NCBI RefSeq assembly: GCF_965203655.1
Contig: NZ_CBDBDD010000007.1
Location: forward strand, 8,427 to 72,426
DNA: 64,000 nucleotides
DNA from: Poriferisodalis sp965203655
Lineage (GTDB): Bacteria > Actinomycetota > Acidimicrobiia > Acidimicrobiales > Poriferisodalaceae
Direction of reading: 5' to 3'
Under the pieces are notes generated by a model, which saw only the letters and a list, made by a program, of their open reading frames with translations, had not been told where the DNA came from and searched no databases. Shown here in pieces: positions 43,839 to 52,013 of this stretch. A program made the position numbers and the translations under genes. Positions within the stretch are counted from its first letter, which is position 1. Each line of letters begins with the position of its first letter.

Positions 43839-44254
43839 GCCCGCTGCTGTTCCTGGCCATTGCGGTGGTGGTGCCGCTGCTGGGGATGGCGGTGCTGGGC
43901 GCGATCGCTCGGGTGCAGAACAACCGTGTGACCGATGACGAGACCGAGCCCTTCCGCCGCAAGCTGAAGGCGATCGCTCCGCGCGGGCCGGAGGATTCGC
44001 CGCGCGCTCCAGGCTTGAGGGGCCTGTTCCGCCGAGCGCCCAAGCAGTCGAGCCGGGACCTCTCGACGGCAGAATTGCCAGGCTCCGCCATTCCTGCGCC
44101 ACGCTCTCGCACAGCGAAGAGCATCCGTCTGATCGAGCGCGAGTATTCGCTGCCGGTGCTTCCGCCGCTCAGCGCTGATCTGGATGCCCGTGTGCCTCGC
44201 CGGGCTCGCCCGCGCCCGCCGGGCCATGACCGGGGGAATCGCTCTGGCTCGTGA
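43835..44254 (+). CDS. Small membrane protein (139 aa), unknown
   Basis: One N-terminal helix (LLFLAIAVVVPLLGMAVLGAI), then a basic, Pro/Arg-rich cytoplasmic tail. Translationally coupled to moaE and overlapping the start of mreB. Not recognised. Confidence 0.6.
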   Translation: MSPLLFLAIAVVVPLLGMAVLGAIARVQNNRVTDDETEPFRRKLKAIAPRGPEDSPRAPGLRGLFRRAPKQSSRDLSTAELPGSAIPAPRSRTAKSIRLIEREYSLPVLPPLSADLDARVPRRARPRPPGHDRGNRSGS

Positions 44255-45248
44255 CCTGGCAATCGACCTCGGCACCGCGAACACGCTGGTGTACGAGCGG
44301 GGGCGCGGCATCGTGTTCAACGAGCCGTCCGTCATCGCGCTCAACGAGCGCTCGGGCGATGTGCTGTCCGTCGGCCGCGAAGCGTGGCAGATGATCGGCC
44401 GGACGCCCAGCTACATCATCGCGGCACGCCCGCTGCGCAACGGCGCCATCACCGACTTCGACATCACCCAGCGGATGATCCGGCTGATCCTCCAAGGTGT
44501 CGGCGTCGGCCGGTTCGGCCGGACCCGGGTTGCTGTGTGCGTGCCGTCGCTGATCACCCCGGTCGAGCGGCGAGCGGTGATCGAGGCGGCACGCCGGGCG
44601 GGTGCCTCCGACGTGCGGCTGATCGAGCAGCCGATCGCCGCAGCCATCGGCTCCGGGCTGCCGATCCACGAGCCGGCGGGGTCGCTGGTCATCGATGTCG
44701 GCGGCGGCACTGCCGAGATCGCCATGGTCTCGCTCGGCGGCTTGGTCTCGCTCAAGGCCGTGCGTGTGGGCTCGTTCGACTTCGACACCGCGTTGATGAA
44801 CTACTCGCGGCGGGTCCACGGCATTGCCATCGGCGAGCGCACCGCCGAGGAGCTCAAGATCAGCATCGGGTCCGCGTGGCCGGTCGACGACAAGTTCGAC
44901 GCCGAGGTGAAGGGCCGCGACCTCTCGTCGGGATTGCCTCGCACGTTCGTCATCACGCCGACCGAAGTGCGCTCTGCGCTGGCCGACACGGTCGAGCAGA
45001 TCGTCGAATCCGTGCTCGAGTGCCTTGGCGAGGCACCGCCGGAGCTGGCACAGGACCTGATTCACACCGGCGCGCTCATGGTAGGCGGGGGGTCGCTGCT
45101 GCAGGGACTCGACCAGCGCATCGCATCGGAGGCGCGTGTGCCGGTGCTGCGGTCCGAGTCGCCGCTCGAGACGGTGGTGCTGGGCGCCGGGCGTGCACTC
45201 GAGAACTTCGAGTCCCTCCACGCCTCGCACACGATTCCCGGCCGGTAG
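44226..45248 (+). CDS. mreB: MreB-like actin homologue
   Basis: 340 residues: phosphate-1 motif AIDLGTANTLVYERG, phosphate-2 DVGGGTAEIAMVSLGG, adenosine motif MVGGGSLLQGLD. Organises wall synthesis in rods. No mreC, mreD or rodA follows, so it stands alone here. ATG 44226 is preferred; an in-frame ATG 44184 lies deeper in the upstream gene. Confidence 0.9.
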   Translation: MTGGIALARDLAIDLGTANTLVYERGRGIVFNEPSVIALNERSGDVLSVGREAWQMIGRTPSYIIAARPLRNGAITDFDITQRMIRLILQGVGVGRFGRTRVAVCVPSLITPVERRAVIEAARRAGASDVRLIEQPIAAAIGSGLPIHEPAGSLVIDVGGGTAEIAMVSLGGLVSLKAVRVGSFDFDTALMNYSRRVHGIAIGERTAEELKISIGSAWPVDDKFDAEVKGRDLSSGLPRTFVITPTEVRSALADTVEQIVESVLECLGEAPPELAQDLIHTGALMVGGGSLLQGLDQRIASEARVPVLRSESPLETVVLGAGRALENFESLHASHTIPGR

Positions 45249-45302
45249 CTGCGCCGCTGGGCGCGCCGGCGAGATCAGGCGGCGTCGAGGCTGCTGGGCC
45301 GA

Positions 45303-46013
45303 TCAGCGGACCGGCACGCCGAGCAGCTCGCCGGCGACGGCGCGCACCTGGCGGTCGCGGTCATCGAGCGAGGCGCGCACGGCGTCGACGGCACGGTCGT
45401 CGTCGAATTGGTGCAATCCCAGCAGGGCCCGGCGCCGGATCTGTGGCCGGTCCTCCATGGCAGCGAGCAGCACCTCCAGCGATCTCGCCCTGGCATCGTC
45501 GTGACCGGCGCCAGCCGCGCTGCGCTCTGCCGAATCCGGGCCCGCCGCGATCGTGTCGAGCCCCGCGGCGATGGCGCCGAGCGCAGCAACTGCGCTCTCA
45601 CGGCACAACGGGTCGTCATGATCGCGGGCGACGCGGCACAGCTCGCGCACCGGCGCGGCGTCCCGGTCGCGCTCGCCGAGTGCAGCAGCCGTGGCCTCCA
45701 CCACCGAGGCGTCGGCGTCGCTCAGCATCGGTATGAGGTCGACCTCCGGCGGGGCCAGTTCTGCGGCCCGCCTGCGGACCCCGGTCGCGTCGTCGCTCAG
45801 CGCCGAGCGAACCTGGGCGGCGCTGAGTTCGCCGCAGCGTGCGAGCGCACCGAGTGCCGCTGCGCGGACGTCGGCATCGCTGTCCGTCAGGAACTGCGCT
45901 GCCGCCTCGCTATCGCCCCGATGACCTGCCACCACCGCTTCCAGCCGTCGCGCATACGCGTCGTCGGTGTGGTCAGGAAGTGCTGGGCCCGGGGCGTCGG
46001 GCGGTGGCGACAC
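45303..46013 (-). CDS. HEAT-repeat protein
   Basis: 236 residues, mostly 30-residue helical repeats (e.g. SDADVRAAALGALARCG, DRQVRAVAGELLGVP). A scaffold or binding protein of unknown partner. GTG start with GAGG upstream, 11 nt after the small membrane gene. Confidence 0.75.
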   Translation of the reverse strand: MSPPPDAPGPALPDHTDDAYARRLEAVVAGHRGDSEAAAQFLTDSDADVRAAALGALARCGELSAAQVRSALSDDATGVRRRAAELAPPEVDLIPMLSDADASVVEATAAALGERDRDAAPVRELCRVARDHDDPLCRESAVAALGAIAAGLDTIAAGPDSAERSAAGAGHDDARARSLEVLLAAMEDRPQIRRRALLGLHQFDDDRAVDAVRASLDDRDRQVRAVAGELLGVPVR

Positions 46014-46024
46014 GCGGCCTCAGC

Positions 46025-46189
46025 TCATCCCACGAGCGCTTCGAGCAGGAGCGCCCCCAGTGCAGCAGCGATCAGCACGACCGCCACCAGCGTGATCGTG
46101 CAGATGGCCACAAAGACGGCGAGCCCGACGACGGCGACCAGCCGCCGCCAGATCCCTGTCGGCTTGTAGGCCCAGCGCCCCGTCTCCAT
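46025..46189 (-). CDS. Small membrane protein (54 aa)
   Basis: METGRWAYKPTGIWRRL followed by about 33 hydrophobic residues (VAVVGLAVFVAICTITLVAV and on), enough for one long or two short helices. ATG 46189; ATG 46207 is possible. Operon with the HEAT protein. Function unknown. Confidence 0.6.
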   Translation of the reverse strand: METGRWAYKPTGIWRRLVAVVGLAVFVAICTITLVAVVLIAAALGALLLEALVG

Positions 46190-46260
46190 CAGCCCAATAT
46201 GCCCCATTCCCGGCCGAGTCGCGCGTGCCTGCCGCAGGGCACATGGCACGCTGTGCGCCT

Positions 46261-47634
46261 GTGAGCGATGCGTCCGGCGGCAGACCGGCAGACGAACCCG
46301 AAGACGACCCCGCCGGCGCTCCCGCCGGCAGCCCCGGCGACGATGCCGACGAGGCGATCGACAGCGGCGGCGAGTCCGAAGCAGGACTCGGCTGGCGTGC
46401 ACTGGCGGGCTCGCTCGACGATCCCCTGCTCGGCGCTCCGCTGCCGCCGATCACTCCAGACCCGGTCGCCTCTGAGCCAGCGGTTGCCGATCTGCCGGTC
46501 GCCGATCCGGCGGCCCCCGATCCGGCGGTCCCCGATCCGGCCGCTGCCGATCCGATCTCAGCCGATGCCGCCGCTGCGGATCTGGCCGCCGAAGGCGCCG
46601 TCGTCGCCCCGACCCATCCCTCCCCCCGCCAGTACTCCCGCACCGCGGTCACGGTCGCACTCGCCATCACCCTCGCCGCCATCGCCGTGGCCGCCGGCTT
46701 CGAGACCCGCCTGGCAGGCAAGGCCGTCGTCGCCCCCGGCGGCACGTTCGACATCGAGGAGTTCGTCCAAGTCAACGACCACCCGGCGTACGCCTCCGAC
46801 GCCTCCATCAGCCTCGTCAGCGTCCGCACCAGCTTCGCCCCGTCGCTGTTCGAGCTGGCAGGCGGCTGGCTCGACGGTGCCCTCGAGGTCGTCGACATCA
46901 CCGACATCCTGGGCGAGCGCACCATCGCGGAGAACCGCGAAGACGGTCGCCTCCAGATGGACCAGTCCACCCAGATCGCCGTGGCCGTGGCGCTCGAACA
47001 CCTGGGTCACGACATCATGACGCCCGTCGGCGCCCGCATCGAGTGGATCGTCGACGGCAGCCCCGCCGAGGAGGGCGAGCTCGGCGAGGGCGACATCGTG
47101 CAGACGGTCGACGGCAGCCCCATCCTCACCGCGCCCGCCCTGTCCGATGCCATCAAGGCCTACCAGCCCGGCGCCCAGGCAACCCTCACAGCGCTCGCCC
47201 CAGACGGCCAGACCCGCACCGTCACGGTCACGCTGGGCGAGCGAGACGGTCTCGCGCACCTCGGCGTCGTCGTGACCACCCATGTCACCTTCGCCGAGCT
47301 CCCCATCGACGTCACGCTCAATGTCGAGAGGATCGGCGGCCCTTCAGCAGGCCTGGCCTTCACCCTGTCTGTCATCGACGCGCTCACGCCAGAGCCGCTC
47401 ACCGGCAATCTCGACGTGGCTGCTACCGGCACCATCCAGCACGACGGCACGGTCGGGTCCATCGGCGGCGTGCCGCAGAAAGCTCACTCCACCGTGCGCG
47501 CCGGCACCGACCTCTTCCTGGTGCCGGCCTCCCAAGCCGACGAGGCTGCCGCCGTCGCCGAGCCGTCCGTCACCGTCGTCGGCGTCGAGACCCTCGCAGA
47601 AGCCCTCGCCGCCATAGCCGCCCACCAGCGCTGA
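46261..47634 (+). CDS. Membrane-anchored PDZ and Lon-type protease (YlbL-like)
   Basis: 457 residues: an acidic Pro/Ala-rich cytoplasmic stretch with short repeats (ADPAAPDPAVPDPAAADP), a helix at about 135-155, a PDZ domain (GSPAEEGELGEGDIVQTVDG) and a Lon-type domain with catalytic Ser in GGPSAGLAF and Lys in GGVPQKAHS. Probably a surface quality-control protease. GTG 46261 chosen; an in-frame start at 46225 is possible. Confidence 0.85.
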   Translation: MSDASGGRPADEPEDDPAGAPAGSPGDDADEAIDSGGESEAGLGWRALAGSLDDPLLGAPLPPITPDPVASEPAVADLPVADPAAPDPAVPDPAAADPISADAAAADLAAEGAVVAPTHPSPRQYSRTAVTVALAITLAAIAVAAGFETRLAGKAVVAPGGTFDIEEFVQVNDHPAYASDASISLVSVRTSFAPSLFELAGGWLDGALEVVDITDILGERTIAENREDGRLQMDQSTQIAVAVALEHLGHDIMTPVGARIEWIVDGSPAEEGELGEGDIVQTVDGSPILTAPALSDAIKAYQPGAQATLTALAPDGQTRTVTVTLGERDGLAHLGVVVTTHVTFAELPIDVTLNVERIGGPSAGLAFTLSVIDALTPEPLTGNLDVAATGTIQHDGTVGSIGGVPQKAHSTVRAGTDLFLVPASQADEAAAVAEPSVTVVGVETLAEALAAIAAHQR

Positions 47635-47706
47635 CCCAGAAGAACGAGGTGCCGCCAGCCACCGCAAGATCGTCCGCGCACTCCTGGCGGCTGGGTCGGC
47701 GGTGGG

Positions 47707-48843
47707 TCAGTTGGACCAGATGTTGATGAGGTCGGTGGCGGCGTACCAGTTGCGGTCGCGTCCTACTCCGGGTGACCGAGCGTCGATGGGGGTGACGATG
47801 CCGTGGTCGGCGAGCGTCTGCAGGGCGGTTCTGCCGGCGGCCCTGCTGACGTTCACGAGATCGGCTGCATCAGGTGCGCTGAGCACCGGTTGAGCGATCA
47901 GTGACGGCACGAGCGCCCGTGCCGCGCTGTCAGAGCGCAGCCCGCGCAGCCGTCGGTTCCATGCATCGATGATGCGGCGAGTCCTGGCGGCGAGCTGATC
48001 AGTGATGTCTGCGGCCGCTTGTGCAACTTGAGCGAACCAGCGGATCCACGGGCCGGCGTGTCCTTGTTCGAACATGTGCAGTCCCGAGAGGTAGCCGCCG
48101 GTGTCGCGTGCAATGGCAACGCTGATCGGAACTGTTGAGTGGCGGGTCACGTTGGCCCGGCGCAAGGCTCTGCTGACGAGTATCCGTCCGAGCCGGCCGT
48201 TGCCGTCGCCGTAGGGATGGATCGCTTCGAACTGCGCATGCAGGATCGCGGCGTGCGAGATCGGGTCGATGTCGACCCGCTCGTTGGCAAACCTGACGAG
48301 GTCGCCCATCAATTCGGGGATCTCGCCCGGCGGCGGCGGGACATAGGCGGCATCGAGAGGCGAGCTGCCTCCCACGCAGCCGACGCGGTGGCGGAACGTG
48401 CCGATCATCTCGGGATCCAGGTCGCTGTGGCGCATGAGTCGGGCATGCCACCGGTGCAGGGCCTCGATGCTGAGAGGGGTGTGTGCTTCGTCGAGAGCGG
48501 TGCCGATGACGGCGAGATTGTCGGCCACCCAGCCGGCGGCACCGCCCGCGTCGGTGCGTTCGGCGACCAGAACTGACAGCAGGGGTTCTCGAAGACCTTC
48601 GATTCCCGACGATGCCACTCCTTCGTGGCGCAGCAGCAGGCGTGACAATGCCTCCCAGCTGCTCGGCACCAGTTGATCGGCAGCCCGGACCGCGGCGATT
48701 GCTTGTTCGGTGGCGCGGGCTTCCGGAACCGTGAGGGCGAAGTCTCGGTCGGCCAGCTTCGCGGGCTTCCACGTGCGGACCTCGCGGCCGTTCCATTCGG
48801 CTGCAACAACCGTGCCGGCGCCGCCGCTCTCGAACAAGCTCAT
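47707..48843 (-). CDS. Fic-domain AMP-transferase with C-terminal winged helix
   Basis: 378 residues: an N-terminal inhibitory-helix motif SGIEG, the Fic motif HPYGDGNGRLGR, and a C-terminal helix-turn-helix region (DAADLVNVSRAAGRTALQTL). Fic proteins transfer AMP to target hydroxyls, and the N-terminal helix holds them inactive. ATG 48843 lies at the edge of a palindrome (48843-48874), which suggests self-regulation through the HTH. Confidence 0.88.
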   Translation of the reverse strand: MSLFESGGAGTVVAAEWNGREVRTWKPAKLADRDFALTVPEARATEQAIAAVRAADQLVPSSWEALSRLLLRHEGVASSGIEGLREPLLSVLVAERTDAGGAAGWVADNLAVIGTALDEAHTPLSIEALHRWHARLMRHSDLDPEMIGTFRHRVGCVGGSSPLDAAYVPPPPGEIPELMGDLVRFANERVDIDPISHAAILHAQFEAIHPYGDGNGRLGRILVSRALRRANVTRHSTVPISVAIARDTGGYLSGLHMFEQGHAGPWIRWFAQVAQAAADITDQLAARTRRIIDAWNRRLRGLRSDSAARALVPSLIAQPVLSAPDAADLVNVSRAAGRTALQTLADHGIVTPIDARSPGVGRDRNWYAATDLINIWSN

Positions 48844-48874
48844 TTGGAAAGAATAGCGCTTTAATCTTTCCAAA
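48843..48874. promoter_or_regulatory. 10-bp inverted repeat at the fic start (operator)
   Basis: TTTGGAAAGA (48843-48852) and TCTTTCCAAA (48865-48874) are perfect inverted arms with a 12-bp spacer. On the minus strand TATTCT lies 6 nt before the ATG, so the arms cover promoter and start. The AT-rich block stands out from its surroundings. Confidence 0.75.
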
Positions 48875-48960
48875 TAGCAGCAATTTGGCAAGGCTCGCGC
48901 GCGCCGCCGGAACAGGGCCGCTATGTCGGCTGTCGGTCAGTGCGGGGTGAGTGACATGGG

Positions 48961-50172
48961 CTAGGTGTCGAGCACTTCGGCGCCGTCGGCGGTCACGTAG
49001 ACCTGGTTTTCGAGCTTGACGCCTTCGGTGCCGCCGGGTTCGCCCACGTACACCTCCAAGCACAGCACCACGCCGTCCTCGACCGTGCCGTCGTATCCGT
49101 GTGTGTCCCAGTCCTGGAGGTAGTGGATCATGGGGTACTCGGTGGACAGGCCCAGCCCGTGGGCAACGTCGGCGTAGCGGTTGGGCAGGTAGCGGTCGGG
49201 GAGCTGGTAGCTGCGCTCGGCGAACTCGCGGAACGTCAGCCCGGGCTCGAGCAGCTCACGGTTGTGGGCGAGCACGTCGCAGGCGAGCGAGTGAAGCGAC
49301 CGCTGCGCCGGGGTGGGCTCTCGGCCCGGCGTCACCCAGCTGCGCGACATGTCGGCCGCATACCCGTAGGGGCCGATCAGGTCGGTGTCGAAGCTGACGA
49401 GGTCGCCGGCCTCGATCACCCGATGAGAGCACTCCGCGAACCACGGATTGGTCCGTGGGCCGCTCGTCAGCAGCCGGGTCTCGATCCATTCGCCGCCGCG
49501 GGCGATGTTGCCGGCGTGCAGGTGCGCCCACAGATCGGCCTCGGTGACCCCCGGCCGCAGCGCCCGCCACATCTCGCCCACGGCCTGCCCGGCAGCATGA
49601 ACAGCCCGGCGCATCGCCACGATCTCCTCGGGATGCTTGCGGTAACGGGCCAGCTCGGTGAACGCCATGGTGGTCACCGTGTCCACCCCGCGGCGCCGCA
49701 GGGCCGCCAGCCCCAGCGGCTCGCACTTGTCGAACGCGACCCGCAGCGAACCCCGGCCGTGCAGGCGCACGAGATCCGCTATCCCGTCGGCCCACCGATC
49801 CGCCGCCTCGGCCTCGCGGGGACCGTTCTCGAAATAGAACCAGCCCACCGCCGGCCTCACCTTGTCGATCAGCGGCAGATGCGCGCTGAGATGCCCGCAC
49901 CGGGCCAGGTCGAACAGCACCACCGGCCCCTCGGTCGCCACGAACGCGTACCGCACCGGATTGTGGGCGGTCCACACCGCCATATTGGTGGCGTCGGTGG
50001 CGTAGCGGATGTTGATCGGGTCGAACAGCACAATGCCCGCAACATCGGCGGCCTCGAGCTGACTCCGCAGCCGCCCCAGCCGCCACGACCGCACAGCATC
50101 CATGTCCGGCGCCCGCAAACCAGCCGCCTCCCACTCAGCGACCGCCGCGCCCGACACACCCCCAGCGCTCAC
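48961..50172 (-). CDS. M24-family metalloenzyme, DddP-like (DMSP lyase or Xaa-Pro peptidase)
   Basis: 403 residues with a creatinase-type N-terminal domain (YRLGRLR-like RSWRLGRLRSQL) and a pita-bread domain carrying the metal-ligand motifs FDTDLIGPYGY, AADMSRSW, AHGLGLSTEYP, CLEVYVGEPGG and KLENQVYV. The segments NMAVWTAHNPVRYAF, GEWIETRLLTSGPRTNPWF and QDWDTHGYDG are typical of the DddP branch, some of which cleave dimethylsulfoniopropionate. GTG 50172 is chosen because TACGGT ends 7 nt upstream. The substrate needs testing. Confidence 0.75.
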   Translation of the reverse strand: MSAGGVSGAAVAEWEAAGLRAPDMDAVRSWRLGRLRSQLEAADVAGIVLFDPINIRYATDATNMAVWTAHNPVRYAFVATEGPVVLFDLARCGHLSAHLPLIDKVRPAVGWFYFENGPREAEAADRWADGIADLVRLHGRGSLRVAFDKCEPLGLAALRRRGVDTVTTMAFTELARYRKHPEEIVAMRRAVHAAGQAVGEMWRALRPGVTEADLWAHLHAGNIARGGEWIETRLLTSGPRTNPWFAECSHRVIEAGDLVSFDTDLIGPYGYAADMSRSWVTPGREPTPAQRSLHSLACDVLAHNRELLEPGLTFREFAERSYQLPDRYLPNRYADVAHGLGLSTEYPMIHYLQDWDTHGYDGTVEDGVVLCLEVYVGEPGGTEGVKLENQVYVTADGAEVLDT

Positions 50173-50275
50173 AGCAGCGACCGTAATCGCCACCCTCCAC
50201 CCATCTCGGCGACCCGCCAGCCAGCGAGACTGCGGCTGATCAACCAACAGATCACCGCCGCCGACCGAGCGTTCG

Positions 50276-50686
50276 CTACTCCCAGGGGTTGATCAGTCTG
50301 AGGTCGAGTCCTTCGAAGTCCGAGACATTGCGAGTGGCTAGGGCCAACCGTCGAACGCCGGCCGTGGCTGCTATGAGCGCATCGCTCAATTCGAGGGTGC
50401 GACCGGCGCGCCGCGCCTGCGCTCGCAGTTCGGCGGCGTGCTCTGCTTCGGCCGCGTCGACAGGCACGATCCGCCGCACCTCAGAGACGAGCCGCCTGAC
50501 GACACTTGCGATGGCGTCGCGACGACGGCCCGGCGCCAATAGCTCGATTCCGTACTCAAGCTCGTGCACCACGATCGCCGACAGCCACAGGTTCGGCTCG
50601 CTCGACAGGAACGCCATGACGTTCGCGTCGGGTTCTGGCCGGACAGTCTCGGAGACGACGTTGGTGTCGAGCACGATGCCGTTCAC
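50276..50686 (-). CDS. VapC-like PIN-domain toxin
   Basis: 136 residues: acidic residues in VLDTNVVSE, HELEYGIE, LSDALIAATA and ATRNVSDFEG match the PIN nuclease site. GTG start overlaps the antitoxin stop (GTGA). Cleaves RNA when freed from its antitoxin. Confidence 0.88.
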   Translation of the reverse strand: MNGIVLDTNVVSETVRPEPDANVMAFLSSEPNLWLSAIVVHELEYGIELLAPGRRRDAIASVVRRLVSEVRRIVPVDAAEAEHAAELRAQARRAGRTLELSDALIAATAGVRRLALATRNVSDFEGLDLRLINPWE

Positions 50687-51012
50687 GAAACGTGCTCTGC
50701 GCCACCCGCGCCCGCGCCGCCTGCCCCAGCACCGCCGATGTCATCGTCGATAAACGGAATGGGCCGACTCGAGCGGCGATCCGGCAGTTCCAGCTCGTAA
50801 CCGCGGGGCATGTTCTCGACGAGCCAGCGCCCCACGTGCATCTCAGGCTCGGCCCGTTCCCGCCAGACATGCTCAGGAACGATCACAAACGTTCTGCGTG
50901 TGCCGATGCGCTGGGGCCCGTCCTCTTCGGCGCAACGGAGAATGTGAGACAGGCGCGCCTTCGCCTCGGCCACCGTCCAGACCCGGTCCGTTCCCGTCAC
51001 ATCCGCCGACAT
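50683..51012 (-). CDS. Phd/YefM-type antitoxin
   Basis: 109 residues: an N-terminal Phd-like DNA-binding fold (VWTVAEAKARLSHILRCAEEDGPQ, then RTFVIVPEHVW) and a toxin-binding tail with a Gly/Ala repeat (GGAGAGGAGAGG). ATG 51012. Pairs with the overlapping PIN toxin. Confidence 0.8.
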   Translation of the reverse strand: MSADVTGTDRVWTVAEAKARLSHILRCAEEDGPQRIGTRRTFVIVPEHVWRERAEPEMHVGRWLVENMPRGYELELPDRRSSRPIPFIDDDIGGAGAGGAGAGGAEHVS

Positions 51013-51047
51013 CAAGCCCTCCGCCAGAACCAGTGCCCAACCCAAAC

Positions 51048-51064
51048 TAGTCCATATTGGACTA
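51048..51064. promoter_or_regulatory. Palindromic operator of the Phd/VapC pair
   Basis: TAGTCCA-TAT-TGGACTA, a perfect 17-nt palindrome 36 bp before the antitoxin start, with TATAGT on the minus strand as a possible -10 box. Type II antitoxins usually bind such sites. Confidence 0.65.
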
Positions 51065-51131
51065 TAACCGCATGGCTTGACATCCCGCCGAGCCAGCGGC
51101 TTGGTCTGCATTGTGATGATATGATGCAGTG

Positions 51132-51350
51132 ATGCGAACGACGATCGACCTGCCGGCCGATGTGCATGCCCTCGCTCGCGAGATCGCGCACCAACAGCGC
51201 AAGTCGCTGAGCCAAGTCGTCACTGAGCTGATCCGGCTGGCGCTCAGCCCGGTCGATGCACCCGCAGCGCCGTCAGCCGCGGGGCTGCCGACCCTGCGGG
51301 TCGGGCGGGCCGTCACAGCCGAAGACGTCCGATCCCTCGAAGACGAATGA
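51132..51350 (+). CDS. VapB-like ribbon-helix-helix antitoxin
   Basis: 72 residues beginning MRTTIDLPADVHALAREIA, an RHH DNA-binding domain, with an acidic tail. TATGAT ends 6 nt before ATG 51132. Overlaps its toxin by ATGA. Confidence 0.85.
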   Translation: MRTTIDLPADVHALAREIAHQQRKSLSQVVTELIRLALSPVDAPAAPSAAGLPTLRVGRAVTAEDVRSLEDE

Positions 51351-51745
51351 CCGCAGCGCTCGCCGACGGAAACGTCCTGATCGCGCTCGTCGTCGAAGAC
51401 CACGTCCATCACCGTCTGGCCCGAGCCTGGTTCGACGGCCACGACGATGAGCTGGCCACCTGCCCCATCACCCAGGGGACGCTGCTGCGCTTTCTGATCC
51501 GCGAAGGCATCGGCGCGCTCGACGCGCTCGGCGCGCTGGCGCAGCTTCAGTCGCTGCCCCAGCACGTGTTCTGGGCAGACGAGATCGGCTTCGACGCCAC
51601 AACGCTCGCCGGAGTCATCGGGCATCGCCAAGTGACCGACGCCTACCTCGCCGCTCTCGCCCGGCACTTCGGCGGCCGTCTCGCAACACTCGACCGCGGC
51701 CTCGCAGCGCTGCACCCCCAAACAGCGCTGCTGGTAGCAACCTGA
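51347..51745 (+). CDS. VapC-like PIN-domain toxin
   Basis: 132 residues: LADGNVLIALV, TQGTLLRFLI, VTDAYLAALA and ATLDRGL carry the PIN acidic residues. Resembles the mycobacterial VapC branch that starts LLDxNVLIAL. Paired with the RHH antitoxin. Confidence 0.88.
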   Translation: MTAALADGNVLIALVVEDHVHHRLARAWFDGHDDELATCPITQGTLLRFLIREGIGALDALGALAQLQSLPQHVFWADEIGFDATTLAGVIGHRQVTDAYLAALARHFGGRLATLDRGLAALHPQTALLVAT

Positions 51746-52013
51746 CGGCCCACCACAGCGAGCGCCGGCGGCTATGCGCGCACGATGTCGACGTCGATGC
51801 GGGCCGGATCTCCTTTTGCAGGCACATCCAAAATTCGCCGAATTCTGATGGGTAGCTATGCATTTTTCGGCAGCGTGGCGGGGCGTGCTGGCGAGAGCCC
51901 AGCTGCGCGAGAATCATCTGCTGAAGAATCCGTTGTGCAATACAGCAAGCAGTGGTAGTGCAATTCTTCAATTAGTGTCCATGCAAAACGATCATTTGCG
52001 CTAGTGTGGAAGT
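51746..52013. other. AT-richer intergenic stretch with a promoter
   Basis: No gene is evident. GAAGAAT (51923-51929) and ATTCTTC (51963-51969) form an inverted repeat. TAGTGT (52002-52007) ends 6 nt before the GTG of the ATPase gene. The base composition is lower in GC than the flanks, as in transferred DNA. Confidence 0.6.
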
